A stretch of DNA of 64,000 bases from contig OZ024743.1 of the NCBI GenBank assembly GCA_964016885.1, positions 350,720,513-350,784,512 on the forward strand. The letters are read 5' to 3'. Positions 32,601 to 41,813 of this stretch are shown here, in pieces; within the stretch, counting starts at the first letter, position 1, and each line of letters begins with the position of its first letter. This DNA is from Eledone cirrhosa (taxonomy: Eukaryota; Mollusca; Cephalopoda; Octopoda; Eledonidae). The notes beneath the pieces were generated by a model that saw nothing but the letters and a program-made list of their open reading frames with translations, was not told the DNA's origin and ran no database searches. The position numbers and the translations under genes are program-made.

Positions 32601-33119
32601 TTCAAAACGCCTGAGCAGGTTGGTGAGGCTCTTGCACCCTCCACCCCTATCCGCTAATCCCACACAGTCCCAGCGTGCATCTAAGATCCCGTTCCAGTCG
32701 CCCACTAACACTAAAGAGCGGGACGTTCCAAGAAAGGTCTCCAGACGCCGGAAGAAATCAGGCCGCCCTGCTCCTGTCGGGGCATAGACGGCCACTAGCC
32801 TGAAAGATTGCCCGTCTCCGCTGGTCACGTCCAGCACCACCAGCTTACCCTCTGGGTCCAGGAAGATGGCCCGTATGGCGAGATCCAAACCTCTCCGAAA
32901 AAGTACAGCAACTCCTCCACCGGATCCAGGACGGCTGGGAGATGCGTACACATCGTAGCCGCCGAAGATCGGTGCGAAGGCCCGTGCTTCGGAGATTCTG
33001 GTCTCGCTGATGGCCACTACATCTATGTTTAGTGACCTGAGGTCGTTGAGCAGGTGACCCTGCTTCCATGACGACCCCAAGCCACGCGCATTTATGCTGC
33101 CTATTCTGAGTGAGGTCAT
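29700..33119 (-). CDS. ORF2, APE endonuclease + reverse transcriptase (unit 6)
   Basis: 1139 aa, open, all motifs present. Marker residues are Ser105 (GDGQSF), Thr231, Arg434 and Arg1109; the same set occurs only in unit 8. Confidence 0.95.
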   Translation of the reverse strand: MTSLRIGSINARGLGSSWKQGHLLNDLRSLNIDVVAISETRISEARAFAPIFGGYDVYASPSRPGSGGGVAVLFRRGLDLAIRAIFLDPEGKLVVLDVTSGDGQSFRLVAVYAPTGAGRPDFFRRLETFLGTSRSLVLVGDWNGILDARWDCVGLADRGGGCKSLTNLLRRFELSDRYRLDFPNVPMWTWTNRIGSSRSYLDRVFCREIDRSSIGCPQFKIVSYTDHKFVTCVLDLDRLHRRGPGYWKLNASLPARKAYRDRISELVKRALTGAIVNNKWWFALKRAIRIESIRFSKALAIEKNRAEGELVRKLDEALSKGIATDVLAAKLALDQFFNAKHEGCVVRARVRALRHEGTKAVQWARVAEARRGNKATIRSLVDHDGRMLLDPGQMCEAFQRHFAQLFGGSGGPGRGMDFSVYLDGLPRLSATEARCCEKPITAAEVREAMTGCTRGKSPGLDGLPYELYVQMPDLFGGLLADVYCNWQQNGRIPSSVSRGAVALLRKDPNKGDNIDNFRPITLLNTEFKILAKVLAKRLALVVGGLVGEAQTCAIPDRSIHDNLHLMRYIVERVAREPGTGGSLINLDQSKAFDRVDHRYLAAVLRAAGFGPVFRGWIAAMHSDICSVVRVNGHLSEPFNIMRSVRQGCPLSSLLYVLTLEPLLHKLETLRGVPRELGCGRSVSAYADDVTVVVSNAKHIEAIGTTLREYEAVTGAMINQEKSVGLQLGTWRGRSMPSNSVVGRWTDGPVKLLGVWFGPDLQTDKNWDEVTSRVASLTQKWAERKLSLKGRAEVANAYIASVICYRLTVVPCPKPRLTALERLLFRFLWKGRAPMVRRSICCQHPLRGGLGMPWLMMRRHALRLRHLHLFLDGDQVWSPFARRVFPQLVSLTELQSWVKRRPRGSAWRLECLQALTALDQSGNVIGGNSTSAFYRGLVEGKSDDVLGETLGVDENQLANLFGRTFGPGPMDNFQKSLAWQCYRGALPVRDKLYRHGGAVSRACPRCAQGDETVLHALVQCPKIADLWVYVEHLLSRLGRIQLSSESIVRIAPPSSFSREGQAVFICLVAMAKEIVWWTRLKGLKTSTYLFGDALIDFFKFHLKRKIRVEREVLSSQHFVERWVREARMARVNGPTLSIYL

Positions 33120-33154
33120 GTTTAAAATAGAGTGGAAAAGATGGGAAAGACCAC

Positions 33155-35248
33155 TTACCGTATTTTTGGTAGAGGAGGGATGGTTTTTACATCCCTTTTC
33201 ACTTGATCGTCTGGTGAAGGGACCGTTGAATCGTCCCTTCGGCTGGTCGTCGGCTCTTCTAAGAGAATGTCTGAATATACTCTTCGATTAATGGTTCCTC
33301 CTAGGTCCCTGAAATCACCAACTGCGTTGGGGAATTTCGTTTTAATGTTTGTGTATTGTTTCTGTGCTATTTTTAGCAGTCTTATGTTAGTTGGCGTTTT
33401 GATTGGTGCTGGTATTATGTAGTCCTGTTGTGAAATGTCTGTGTGTTCAATTATGTAAGTCATTAGTTTCTTGTTGTGTGTGTTTATTGCCGTGCATTTG
33501 TTTTTCTGGGGGTGGGGTGTGGTTCTGCTATTTTCTTGTCGTTGTTGCTGGGTGTGTGTGTTTTGTTGTTGTGTTTGCGATGTTGGTGCTTGTGGTGTTG
33601 AAGGTGTTGTTGGCGGTGGGGTTGTCGCCGGTGGTGATGGTGGTGCTGGTGTGGGTGGTGATGGTGTTGGTGGTGTTGCTGCTGTGGGTCTCTTTGCAGT
33701 AGACTTTACCCTTTTCTCATTTCTTTCCTCCCTTTTCAAAGGCGACGATGCGCTGCTTCTGCGTTTGTGCCTTCTTGAGACCTTTTGCCATCCCTCTCCC
33801 ACCTCACACTCCATGTCTGATTCTGTAAGGTCGGGGAGGGGTACCAGCTCCACTCTTTCACTTGTTGTTGTTGGTGATGTTTGCACTGGAGTCTCTGTTG
33901 CAGCTGCATTTGGTATTGCTGTTGTTGTTGTTAATATTTCCACTGCTGCTGCTGTCTTTGATTTCCGTGGAGTGGGTATGGGTGCCACGGACCTATCGTT
34001 CCTGGTTGCCGCTTGTCCTGTTGCTGGTAGCCGTGGAACCGGATTCGGGAGGAGGGGGGTTTTCTCCTTTCTCAGGGTCTTCTCGTTGCAGAAGGCCCTG
34101 AGGTGAGTCTTCGATCCACAGCGAAAGCATTTCGGGCGTTTGCCCTCAACACTTATGGGCAGTTGAGTGCCGTTATCGAAGTCTATCACATCCGGGATAG
34201 CTTCGATGCACTCCTGGTTGGTTTGGATTAGCATCTCAATGGAGGAGCCGACCCAATCTTCTCTTACTTTTTTCTGTACTTGCAGTACAGTTGTTTTGTC
34301 CTCGATTCCGACGAGGACAGACGCGGCCAGCCAAGAAGGGGTCATTCCGGGGGGGACGTGGGTCAGTTTGACCCTCACAATTTTTTGCCCGCAGTAGGAG
34401 GGCACCAACACCATTTCCTCGCTCCTTAGGGTCACTACTGATTGGGCCTTTGCCTCCTGGGGTGTGGCAAAAAGTACGTCTACGGTGGCGTATTTTTTGC
34501 CTCGGGTGATGTGCGTTTTCCTCTGCCACACAGACCCCAAGGCTTTTTGTATTTGGGCCTCTGTGGCTCTTTCCACCCTACGGGATTTTGTACTTACTGT
34601 ACGGTACGTGACCGTACAGTGCTCTTGGGTTTCGAAAAAATTTTTTTTTTTCGCTGCCTTGCAGATTGCTCGGTGTCCGTTCTTTGTCACCATCTTCTTC
34701 GCTTCCTCTAATTCCTCATTTGTTATGAGGATTGTTTCCAGGTTTTTCGCAATACCTGCAAATGAGATTGGTTTTTCTCTGCTGTTGTTGTTGTCGTCAG
34801 AGCTGCTGGTACTTTTGTTGTTGCTGCAGGTACTACGACTACTGCCTCCGCCGCTGTTGCTGTGGTTGTTGTTGGTGTTGCTGCTGCTAATGCTGTTGTT
34901 GTTTATGCTGCTGGTGATGCTGTTGCGGCTGCTACTGTTGTTTTCATTGTCACTGTTGCTGTTGTTATTACGGCTGCTACTGCTATTATTCCTGACGTCA
35001 GACGAATGAACTGGGTTTTCGTATTTCCCGCACACCTGTTTCGTCGCTGTCGTCGTCGTCGTGGAGAAACCTTGCACGCTTTGCACGAGACTTTTCTTTT
35101 CTTTCGTCACTTGCGAAAGAGAAGGGAGGGAGAGAGACACATTTAAAGAAGGGAGGGAGAGAGACAATCTTCTCTCTGCTGTAGTGATGATTGAGGAAGA
35201 AGACGGAATGAGTGGGAGTGACGTATGAAAATTCTTTTTCGTAGCCAT
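33155..35248 (-). CDS. ORF1, gag-like RNA-binding protein (unit 6)
   Basis: 697 aa from the ATG at 35248 (MATKKN). It has the two-lysine insertion KAAKKKNFFETQ and the short linker PSTPQ, both as in unit 5, but a type a N-terminus with four serines. The CCHC knuckle is intact. Confidence 0.9.
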   Translation of the reverse strand: MATKKNFHTSLPLIPSSSSIITTAERRLSLSLPSLNVSLSLPSLSQVTKEKKSLVQSVQGFSTTTTTATKQVCGKYENPVHSSDVRNNSSSSRNNNSNSDNENNSSSRNSITSSINNNSISSSNTNNNHSNSGGGSSRSTCSNNKSTSSSDDNNNSREKPISFAGIAKNLETILITNEELEEAKKMVTKNGHRAICKAAKKKNFFETQEHCTVTYRTVSTKSRRVERATEAQIQKALGSVWQRKTHITRGKKYATVDVLFATPQEAKAQSVVTLRSEEMVLVPSYCGQKIVRVKLTHVPPGMTPSWLAASVLVGIEDKTTVLQVQKKVREDWVGSSIEMLIQTNQECIEAIPDVIDFDNGTQLPISVEGKRPKCFRCGSKTHLRAFCNEKTLRKEKTPLLPNPVPRLPATGQAATRNDRSVAPIPTPRKSKTAAAVEILTTTTAIPNAAATETPVQTSPTTTSERVELVPLPDLTESDMECEVGEGWQKVSRRHKRRSSASSPLKREERNEKRVKSTAKRPTAATPPTPSPPTPAPPSPPATTPPPTTPSTPQAPTSQTQQQNTHTQQQRQENSRTTPHPQKNKCTAINTHNKKLMTYIIEHTDISQQDYIIPAPIKTPTNIRLLKIAQKQYTNIKTKFPNAVGDFRDLGGTINRRVYSDILLEEPTTSRRDDSTVPSPDDQVKRDVKTIPPLPKIR

Positions 35249-35297
35249 GTTTTTTTTTTGTTTAAAATAAATATTGGGCACAAAACCCCAATAAGCG

Positions 35298-35352
35298 GTT
35301 ATTTAACCCCGAAGGGCTAAATAACGGGCAGAAAGACCCCTCTCACGAGGAG
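35298..35352 (-). promoter_or_regulatory. 5' UTR two-hairpin module, unit 6 (type a)
   Basis: Both hairpins are identical to unit 2. Confidence 0.7.
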
Positions 35353-35463
35353 GAGGGTGTTTTTGTCTACAAGTTGGTTAAAGTTTTAAACAATTTACAA
35401 TTGTTATAGCGGTCAAAATTTACAATACCTTACAGAGCCGAGCCTCCGTCAACCATAGCATTC

Positions 35464-35499
<36 letters not shown>
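35464..35499. repeat. (AAT)12 junction tract, unit 6 / unit 7
   Basis: Twelve perfect AAT repeats. Confidence 0.95.
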
Positions 35500-35501
<2 letters not shown>

Positions 35502-35511
35502 TTTCTTTATT

Positions 35512-35524
35512 AACCACAAGGGTT
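35512..35524 (-). other. 3'-terminal CUUGU hairpin, unit 7
   Basis: AACC/GGUU stem with CUUGU loop, unchanged. Confidence 0.65.
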
Positions 35525-35762
35525 TACATAAAGTAGACATTAAGGACAGTGCAGGACAATGCAGGACGGTACAAATGGGCATTTCTGCGTGTAAAAAAAA
35601 CAAAAACAGAGGATGTAACAAAAATAACAATGAAAATAACAATGAAAAATTCCCCAATAGGGGGGAGACTTCGGAGGGACATTTGTGGAGAAAGCCCAGT
35701 AAAAAGCCACAATGACCCTGACCACCAAGGCAAGTGCCCTCTCCCAGTTTTCCACCTTTAGT

Positions 35763-38700
35763 TTACAGATATATACTCAGAGTCGGCCCATTCACTCGGG
35801 CCATTCTTGCTTCTCTCACCCATCTTTCAACAAAATGCTGGGAAGAGAGCACTTCCTTTTCTACTCTGATTTTCCTTTTCAAATGAAATTTGAAAAAGTC
35901 AATCAGAGCATCACCGAAGAGGTAAGTGCTCGTCTTCAGCCCTTTCAAACGTGTCCACCATACTATCTCTTTCGCCATGGCCACCAGACAGATAAAAACT
36001 GCCTGCCCTTCCCGGCTAAAGGAGGAGGGCGGGGCAATCCTCACGATAGACTCAGATGATAGCTGGATCCGTCCTAAACGCGACAGCAGGTGTTCGACAT
36101 AAACCCACAAGTCAGCAATTTTCGGACACTGGACGAGTGCGTGCAGGACGGTTTCGTCGCCCTGCGCGCATCTCGGACATGCCCGGCTGACGGCACCTCC
36201 ATGCCTGTAGAGTTTATCCCGAACTGGCAAGGCTCCTCGGTAGCACTGCCAGGCCAGAGATTTCTGGAAGTTGTCCATAGGCCCTGGCCCGAAAGTTCTT
36301 CCGAAGAGATTGGCTAGTTGATTTTCGTCGACGCCTAGAGTTTCCCCAAGTACGTCGTCGCTCTTCCCCTCCACTAATCCTCTATAGAACGCCGAGGTGG
36401 AGTTTCCACCGATCACATTGCCCGATTGGTCGAGGGCTGTGAGCGCCTGAAGACATTCCAGTCTCCAGGCGCTCCCTCTCGGTCTTCGCTTGACCCAGGA
36501 CTGCAGCTCCGTCAAGGAAACGAGCTGGGGAAAAACGCGTCTAGCAAACGGCGACCACACCTGATCACCGTCGAGGAAGAGGTGGAGATGTCGTAGCCTG
36601 AGCGCGTGCCTGCGCATCATCAGCCACGGCATGCCCAGCCCTCCACGTAGCGGGTGTTGACAACAGATGGACCGCCTGACCATCGGAGCACGTCCCTTCC
36701 ACAAAAAGCGAAAGAGCAAACGCTCCAGCGCAGTCAGGCGAGGCTTAGGACAAGGTACGACGGTTAGGCGGTAGCAGATGACAGACGCGATGTACGCGTT
36801 AGCCACCTCCGCTCGACCTTTCAGGGATAGCTTCCTCTCCGCCCATTTCTGGGTGAGAGAAGCCACCCTGCTCGTCACCTCGTCCCAGTTTTTGTCCGTC
36901 TGGAGGTCCGGACCGAACCAGACCCCTAGCAATTTAACCGGTCCGTCCGTCCAGCGCCCGACGACGCTGTTGGACGGCATGGACCTGCCTCTCCAGGTGC
37001 CGAGCTGCAGGCCCACTGACTTTTCCTGGTTGATCATTGCTCCTGTCACCGCTTCGTATTCTCTTAGTGTAGTGCCGATCGCCTCGATGTGTTTGGCGTT
37101 CGACACCACTACGGTGACATCGTCCGCATATGCTGACACGGATCTTCCGCATCCTAGTTCGCGCGGGACTCCCCTCAACGTCTCCAGTTTGTGCAGTAAT
37201 GGCTCGAGAGTCAATACGTACAAGAGGGACGAGAGGGGACATCCTTGGCGGACCGAGCGCATGATGTTGAACGGTTCCGACAGGTGACCGTTCACTCTCA
37301 CCACAGAGCAGATGTCGCTGTGCATGGCAGCGATCCAGCCTCTGAAGACGGGCCCAAAGCCAGCCGCCCTCAGGACTGCCGCTAGGTAACGATGGTCGAC
37401 CCTATCGAAAGCTTTCGACTGATCTAAATTGATCAAGGACCCACCCGTGCCAGGTTCCCTAGCTACCCTCTCTACGATGTATCGCATGAGGTGGAGGTTG
37501 TCGTGGATGGATCTGTCGGGAATGGCGCATGTCTGCGCCTCTCCCACCAGACCACCAACGACAAGCGCCAACCTCTTTGCTAGCACCTTGGCCAAAATCT
37601 TGAACTCTGTGTTTAGCAGAGTTATGGGCCGGAAATTGTCTATGTTATCCCCCTTGTTCGGATCCTTTCTCAGCAGTGCCACCGCTCCTCGGCTCACAGA
37701 ACTGGGAATTCTCCCGTTCTGTTGCCAGTTGCAGTAGACGTCCGCCAAGAGGCCTCCGAACAAGTCTGGCATCTGTACGTAAAGTTCATAGGGCAGACCA
37801 TCCAAACCAGGCGATTTACCCCTTGTGCAGCCAGTCATTGCCTCCCGTACTTCAGCGGCTGTTATCGGCTTTTCGCAACACCTCGCCTCAGTGGCCGAGA
37901 GCCGCGGCAGCCCGTCGAGGTAGACACTAAAGTCCATCCCTCTACCCGGCCCCCCGCTGCCCCCGAACAGCTGAGCGAAGTGTCGCTGAAAAGCTTCACA
38001 CATTTGCCCGGGATCGAGTAGCATGCGCCCGTCGTGGTCCACCAAAGACCGGATCGTGGCTTTGTTGCCACGACGCGCCTCCGCCACTCGGGCCCATTGA
38101 ACGGCTTTCGTCCCCTCGTGTCTGAGAGCACGCACCCTAGCTCTGACAACGCAGCCTTCGTGCTTTGCATTGAAGAATTGGTCAAGGGCCAATTTCGCCG
38201 CAAGCACGTCGGTCGCAATGCCTTTGCTAAGCGCCTCGTCTAATTTTCTAACTAGTTCTCCCTCTGCTCTATTTTTCTCTATTGCTAAAGCCTTACTAAA
38301 CCTAATCGATTCTATTCTAATCGCTCTTTTCAGAGCAAACCACCACTTGTTGTTGACGATGGCCCCCGTCAACGCCCGCTTAACTAGTTCGCTAATCCGG
38401 TCTCTGTAGGCCTTGCGCGCTGGTAAGGACGCGTTTAGCTTCCAGTAGCCGGGTCCTCGTCTATGAAGCCTATCTAAGTCAAGCACACAGATCACGAATT
38501 TGTGGTCCGTGTAGCTGACTATCTTGAATTGTGGACAGCCTATGCTAGACCTATCTATTTCCCTACAAAATACTCTATCTAGATATGATCTGGATGACCC
38601 TATGCGGTTTGTCCAAGTCCACATTGGCACATTCGGGAAATCCAATCGGTACCTGTCAGACAGTTCAAAACGCCTGAGCAGGTTGGTGAGGCTCTTGCAC

Positions 38701-39182
38701 CCTCCACCCCTATCCGCTAATCCCACACAGTCCCAGCGTGCATCTAAGATCCCGTTCCAGTCGCCCACTAACACTAAAGAGCGCGACGTTCCAAGAAAGG
38801 TCTCCAGACGCCGGAAGAAATCAGGCCGCCCTGCTCCTGTCGGGGCATAGACGGCCACTAGCCTGAAAGCTTGCCCGTCTCCGCTGGTCACGTCCAGCAC
38901 CACCAGCTTACCCTCTGGGTCCAGGAAGATGGCCCGTATGGCGAGATCCAAACCTCTCCGAAAAAGCACAGCAACTCCTCCACCCGATCCAGGACGGCTG
39001 GGAGATGCGTACACATCGTAGCCGCCGAAGATCGGTGCGAAGGCCCGTGCTTCGGAGATTCTGGTCTCGCTGATGGCCACTACATCTATGTTTAGTGACC
39101 TGAGGTCGTTGAGCAGGTGACCCTGCTTCCATGACGACCCCAAGCCACGCGCATTTATGCTGCCTATTCTGAGTGAGGTCAT
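35763..39182 (-). CDS. ORF2, APE endonuclease + reverse transcriptase (unit 7)
   Basis: 1139 aa, open, all motifs present. Markers Tyr55, Ala105, Ile231, Arg434, Lys1109: a combination not seen in another unit, mixing states of units 5 and 6. Confidence 0.95.
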   Translation of the reverse strand: MTSLRIGSINARGLGSSWKQGHLLNDLRSLNIDVVAISETRISEARAFAPIFGGYDVYASPSRPGSGGGVAVLFRRGLDLAIRAIFLDPEGKLVVLDVTSGDGQAFRLVAVYAPTGAGRPDFFRRLETFLGTSRSLVLVGDWNGILDARWDCVGLADRGGGCKSLTNLLRRFELSDRYRLDFPNVPMWTWTNRIGSSRSYLDRVFCREIDRSSIGCPQFKIVSYTDHKFVICVLDLDRLHRRGPGYWKLNASLPARKAYRDRISELVKRALTGAIVNNKWWFALKRAIRIESIRFSKALAIEKNRAEGELVRKLDEALSKGIATDVLAAKLALDQFFNAKHEGCVVRARVRALRHEGTKAVQWARVAEARRGNKATIRSLVDHDGRMLLDPGQMCEAFQRHFAQLFGGSGGPGRGMDFSVYLDGLPRLSATEARCCEKPITAAEVREAMTGCTRGKSPGLDGLPYELYVQMPDLFGGLLADVYCNWQQNGRIPSSVSRGAVALLRKDPNKGDNIDNFRPITLLNTEFKILAKVLAKRLALVVGGLVGEAQTCAIPDRSIHDNLHLMRYIVERVAREPGTGGSLINLDQSKAFDRVDHRYLAAVLRAAGFGPVFRGWIAAMHSDICSVVRVNGHLSEPFNIMRSVRQGCPLSSLLYVLTLEPLLHKLETLRGVPRELGCGRSVSAYADDVTVVVSNAKHIEAIGTTLREYEAVTGAMINQEKSVGLQLGTWRGRSMPSNSVVGRWTDGPVKLLGVWFGPDLQTDKNWDEVTSRVASLTQKWAERKLSLKGRAEVANAYIASVICYRLTVVPCPKPRLTALERLLFRFLWKGRAPMVRRSICCQHPLRGGLGMPWLMMRRHALRLRHLHLFLDGDQVWSPFARRVFPQLVSLTELQSWVKRRPRGSAWRLECLQALTALDQSGNVIGGNSTSAFYRGLVEGKSDDVLGETLGVDENQLANLFGRTFGPGPMDNFQKSLAWQCYRGALPVRDKLYRHGGAVSRACPRCAQGDETVLHALVQCPKIADLWVYVEHLLSRLGRIQLSSESIVRIAPPSSFSREGQAVFICLVAMAKEIVWWTRLKGLKTSTYLFGDALIDFFKFHLKRKIRVEKEVLSSQHFVERWVREARMARVNGPTLSIYL

Positions 39183-39217
39183 GTTTAAAATAGAGTGGAA
39201 AAGATGGGAAAGACCAC

Positions 39218-41317
39218 TTACCGTATTTTTGGTAGAGGAGGGATGGTTTTTACATCCCTTTTCACTTGATCGTCTGGTGAAGGGACCGTTGAATCGTCCC
39301 TTCGGCTGGTCGTCGGCTCTTCTAAGAGAATGTCTGAATATACTCTTCGATTAATGGTTCCTCCTAGGTCCCTGAAATCACCAACTGCGTTGGGGAATTT
39401 CGTTTTAATGTTTGTGTATTGTTTCTGTGCTATTTTTAGCAGTCTTATGTTAGTTGGCGTTTTGATTGGTGCTGGTATTATGTAGTCCTGTTGTGAAATG
39501 TCTGTGTGTTCAATTATGTAAGTCATTAGTTTCTTGTTGTGTGTGTTTATTGCCGTGCATTTGTTTTTCTGGGGGTGGGGTGTGGTTCTGCTATTTTCTT
39601 GTCGTTGTTGCTGGGTGTGTGTGTTTTGTTGTTGTGTTTGCGATGTTGGTGCTTGTGGTGGTGGTGTTGAAGGTGTTGTTGGCGGTGGGGTTGTCGCCGG
39701 TGGTGATGGTGGTGCTGGTGTGGGTGGTGATGGTGTTGGTGGTGTTGCTACTGTGGGTCTCTTTGCAGTAGACTTTACCCTTTTCTCATTTCTTTCCTCC
39801 CTTTTCAAAGGCGACGATGCGCTGCTTCTGCGTTTGTGCCTTCTTGAGACCTTTTGCCATCCCTCTCCCACCTCACACTCCATGTCTGATTCTGTAAGGT
39901 CGGGGAGGGGTACCAGCTCCACTCTTTCACTTGTTGTTGTTGGTGATGTTTGCACTGGAGTCTCTGTTGCAGCTGCATTTGGTATTGCTGTTGTTGTTGT
40001 TAATATTTCCACTGCTGCTGCTGTCTTTGATTTCCGTGGAGTGGGTATGGGTGCCACGGACCTATCGTTCCTGGTTGCCGCTTGTCCTGTTGCTGGTAGC
40101 CGTGGAACCGGATTCGGGAGGAGGGGGGTTTTCTCCTTTCTCAGGGTCTTCTCGTTGCAGAAGGCCCTGAGGTGAGTCTTCGATCCACAGCGAAAGCATT
40201 TCGGGCGTTTGCCCTCAACACTTATGGGCAGTTGAGTGCCGTTATCGAAGTCTATCACATCCGGGATAGCTTCGATGCACTCCTGGTTGGTTTGGATTAG
40301 CATCTCAATGGAGGAGCCGACCCAATCTTCTCTTACTTTTTTCTGTACTTGCAGTACAGTTGTTTTGTCCTCGATTCCGACGAGGACAGACGCGGCCAGC
40401 CAAGAAGGGGTCATTCCGGGGGGGACGTGGGTCAGTTTGACCCTCACAATTTTTTGCCCGCAGTAGGAGGGCACCAACACCATTTCCTCGCTCCTTAGGG
40501 TCACTACTGATTGGGCCTTTGCCTCCTGGGGTGTGGCAAAAAGTACGTCTACGGTGGCGTATTTTTTGCCTCGGGTGATGTGCGTTTTCCTCTGCCACAC
40601 AGACCCCAAGGCTTTTTGTATTTGGGCCTCTGTGGCTCTTTCCACCCTACGGGATTTTGTACTTACTGTACGGTACGTGACCGTACAGTGCTCTTGGGTT
40701 TCGAAAAAATTTTTCGCTGCCTTGCAGATTGCTCGGTGTCCGTTCTTTGTCACCATCTTCTTCGCTTCCTCTAATTCCTCATTTGTTATGAGGATTGTTT
40801 CCAGGTTTTTCGCAATACCTGCAAATGAGATTGGTTTTTCTCTGCTGTTGTTGTTGTCGTCAGAGCTGCTGGTACTTTTGTTGTTGCTGCAGGTACTACG
40901 ACTACTGCCTCCGCCGCTGTTGCTGTGGTTGTTGTTGGTGTTGCTGCTGCTAATGCTGTTGTTGTTTATGCTGCTGGTGATGCTGTTGCGGCTGCTACTG
41001 TTGTTTTCATTGTCACTGTTGCTGTTGTTATTACGGCTGCTACTGCTATTATTCCTGACGTCAGACGAATGAACTGGGTTTTCGTATTTCCCGCACACCT
41101 GTTTCGTCGCTGTCGTCGTCGTCGTGGAGAAACCTTGCACGCTTTGCACGAGACTTTTCTTTTCTTTCGTCGCTTGCGAAAGAGAAGGTAGGGAGAGAGA
41201 CACATTTAAAGAAGGGAGGGAGAGAGACAATCTTCTCTCTCCTGTAGTGATGATTGAGGAAGAAGAAGACGGAATGAGTGGGAGTGACGTGTGAAATTTT
41301 TTTTTTTTGGTAGCCAT
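39218..41317 (-). CDS. ORF1, gag-like RNA-binding protein (unit 7)
   Basis: 699 aa, the longest ORF1 of family A, from the ATG at 41317. It has the full PSTPPPQ linker and no KKK insertion. Unit-specific changes are ITTGERRLS and KRPTVATPP. The CCHC knuckle is intact. Confidence 0.9.
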   Translation of the reverse strand: MATKKKKFHTSLPLIPSSSSSIITTGERRLSLSLPSLNVSLSLPSLSQATKEKKSLVQSVQGFSTTTTTATKQVCGKYENPVHSSDVRNNSSSSRNNNSNSDNENNSSSRNSITSSINNNSISSSNTNNNHSNSGGGSSRSTCSNNKSTSSSDDNNNSREKPISFAGIAKNLETILITNEELEEAKKMVTKNGHRAICKAAKNFFETQEHCTVTYRTVSTKSRRVERATEAQIQKALGSVWQRKTHITRGKKYATVDVLFATPQEAKAQSVVTLRSEEMVLVPSYCGQKIVRVKLTHVPPGMTPSWLAASVLVGIEDKTTVLQVQKKVREDWVGSSIEMLIQTNQECIEAIPDVIDFDNGTQLPISVEGKRPKCFRCGSKTHLRAFCNEKTLRKEKTPLLPNPVPRLPATGQAATRNDRSVAPIPTPRKSKTAAAVEILTTTTAIPNAAATETPVQTSPTTTSERVELVPLPDLTESDMECEVGEGWQKVSRRHKRRSSASSPLKREERNEKRVKSTAKRPTVATPPTPSPPTPAPPSPPATTPPPTTPSTPPPQAPTSQTQQQNTHTQQQRQENSRTTPHPQKNKCTAINTHNKKLMTYIIEHTDISQQDYIIPAPIKTPTNIRLLKIAQKQYTNIKTKFPNAVGDFRDLGGTINRRVYSDILLEEPTTSRRDDSTVPSPDDQVKRDVKTIPPLPKIR

Positions 41318-41364
41318 GTTTTTTTGTTTAAAATGAAATTTTGGGTACAAAACCCCAATAACTG

Positions 41365-41419
41365 GCTATTTAACCCCGAAGGGCCAAATAACGGACAGAA
41401 AGACCCCTCTCACGAGGAG
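41365..41419 (-). promoter_or_regulatory. 5' UTR two-hairpin module, unit 7 (type b, extra wobble)
   Basis: As type b, plus a third change near the base of the stem that turns a U-A pair into U-G. All three differences from type a keep the 12-bp stem paired. Confidence 0.7.
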
Positions 41420-41530
41420 GAGGGTGTCTTTATCAACAATTTGGTTCAAGTTTTAAACAATTTACAATTGTTTTAACGGTTAAAAATTACTATACCTTAC
41501 AGAGCCGAGCCTCCGTCAACCATGGCATTC

Positions 41531-41551
41531 AATAATAATAATAATAATAAT
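41531..41551. repeat. (AAT)7 junction tract, unit 7 / unit 8
   Basis: Seven AAT repeats; matches the junction at 29417-29437 in length and flanks. Confidence 0.95.
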
Positions 41552-41563
41552 GATTTCTTTATT

Positions 41564-41576
41564 AACCACAAGGGTT
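41564..41576 (-). other. 3'-terminal CUUGU hairpin, unit 8
   Basis: AACC/GGUU stem with CUUGU loop, unchanged. Confidence 0.65.
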
Positions 41577-41813
41577 TACATAAAGTAGACATTAAGGACA
41601 GTGCAGGACAATGCAGGACGGTACAAATGGGCATTTCTGCGTGTAAAAAAACAAAAACAGAGGATGTAACAAAAATAACAATGAAAATAACAATGAAAAA
41701 TTCCCCAATAGGGGGGAGACTTCGGAGGGACATTTGTGGAGAAAGCCCAGTAAAAAGCCACAATGACCCTGACCACCAAGGCAAGTGCCCTCTCCCAGTT
41801 TTCCACCTTTAGT

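Larger units (their letters stand above)
29417..35463 (-). mobile_element. Family A LINE, unit 6 (full length, both ORFs open)
   Basis: A 6047-bp copy with type a 5' UTR. ORF2 and 3' UTR are nearly the same as in unit 8; ORF1 carries the insertion shared with unit 5. Confidence 0.95.
35464..41530 (-). mobile_element. Family A LINE, unit 7 (full length, both ORFs open)
   Basis: A 6067-bp copy with type b 5' UTR. A T-run just inside ORF1 is expanded (MATKKKK). Confidence 0.95.
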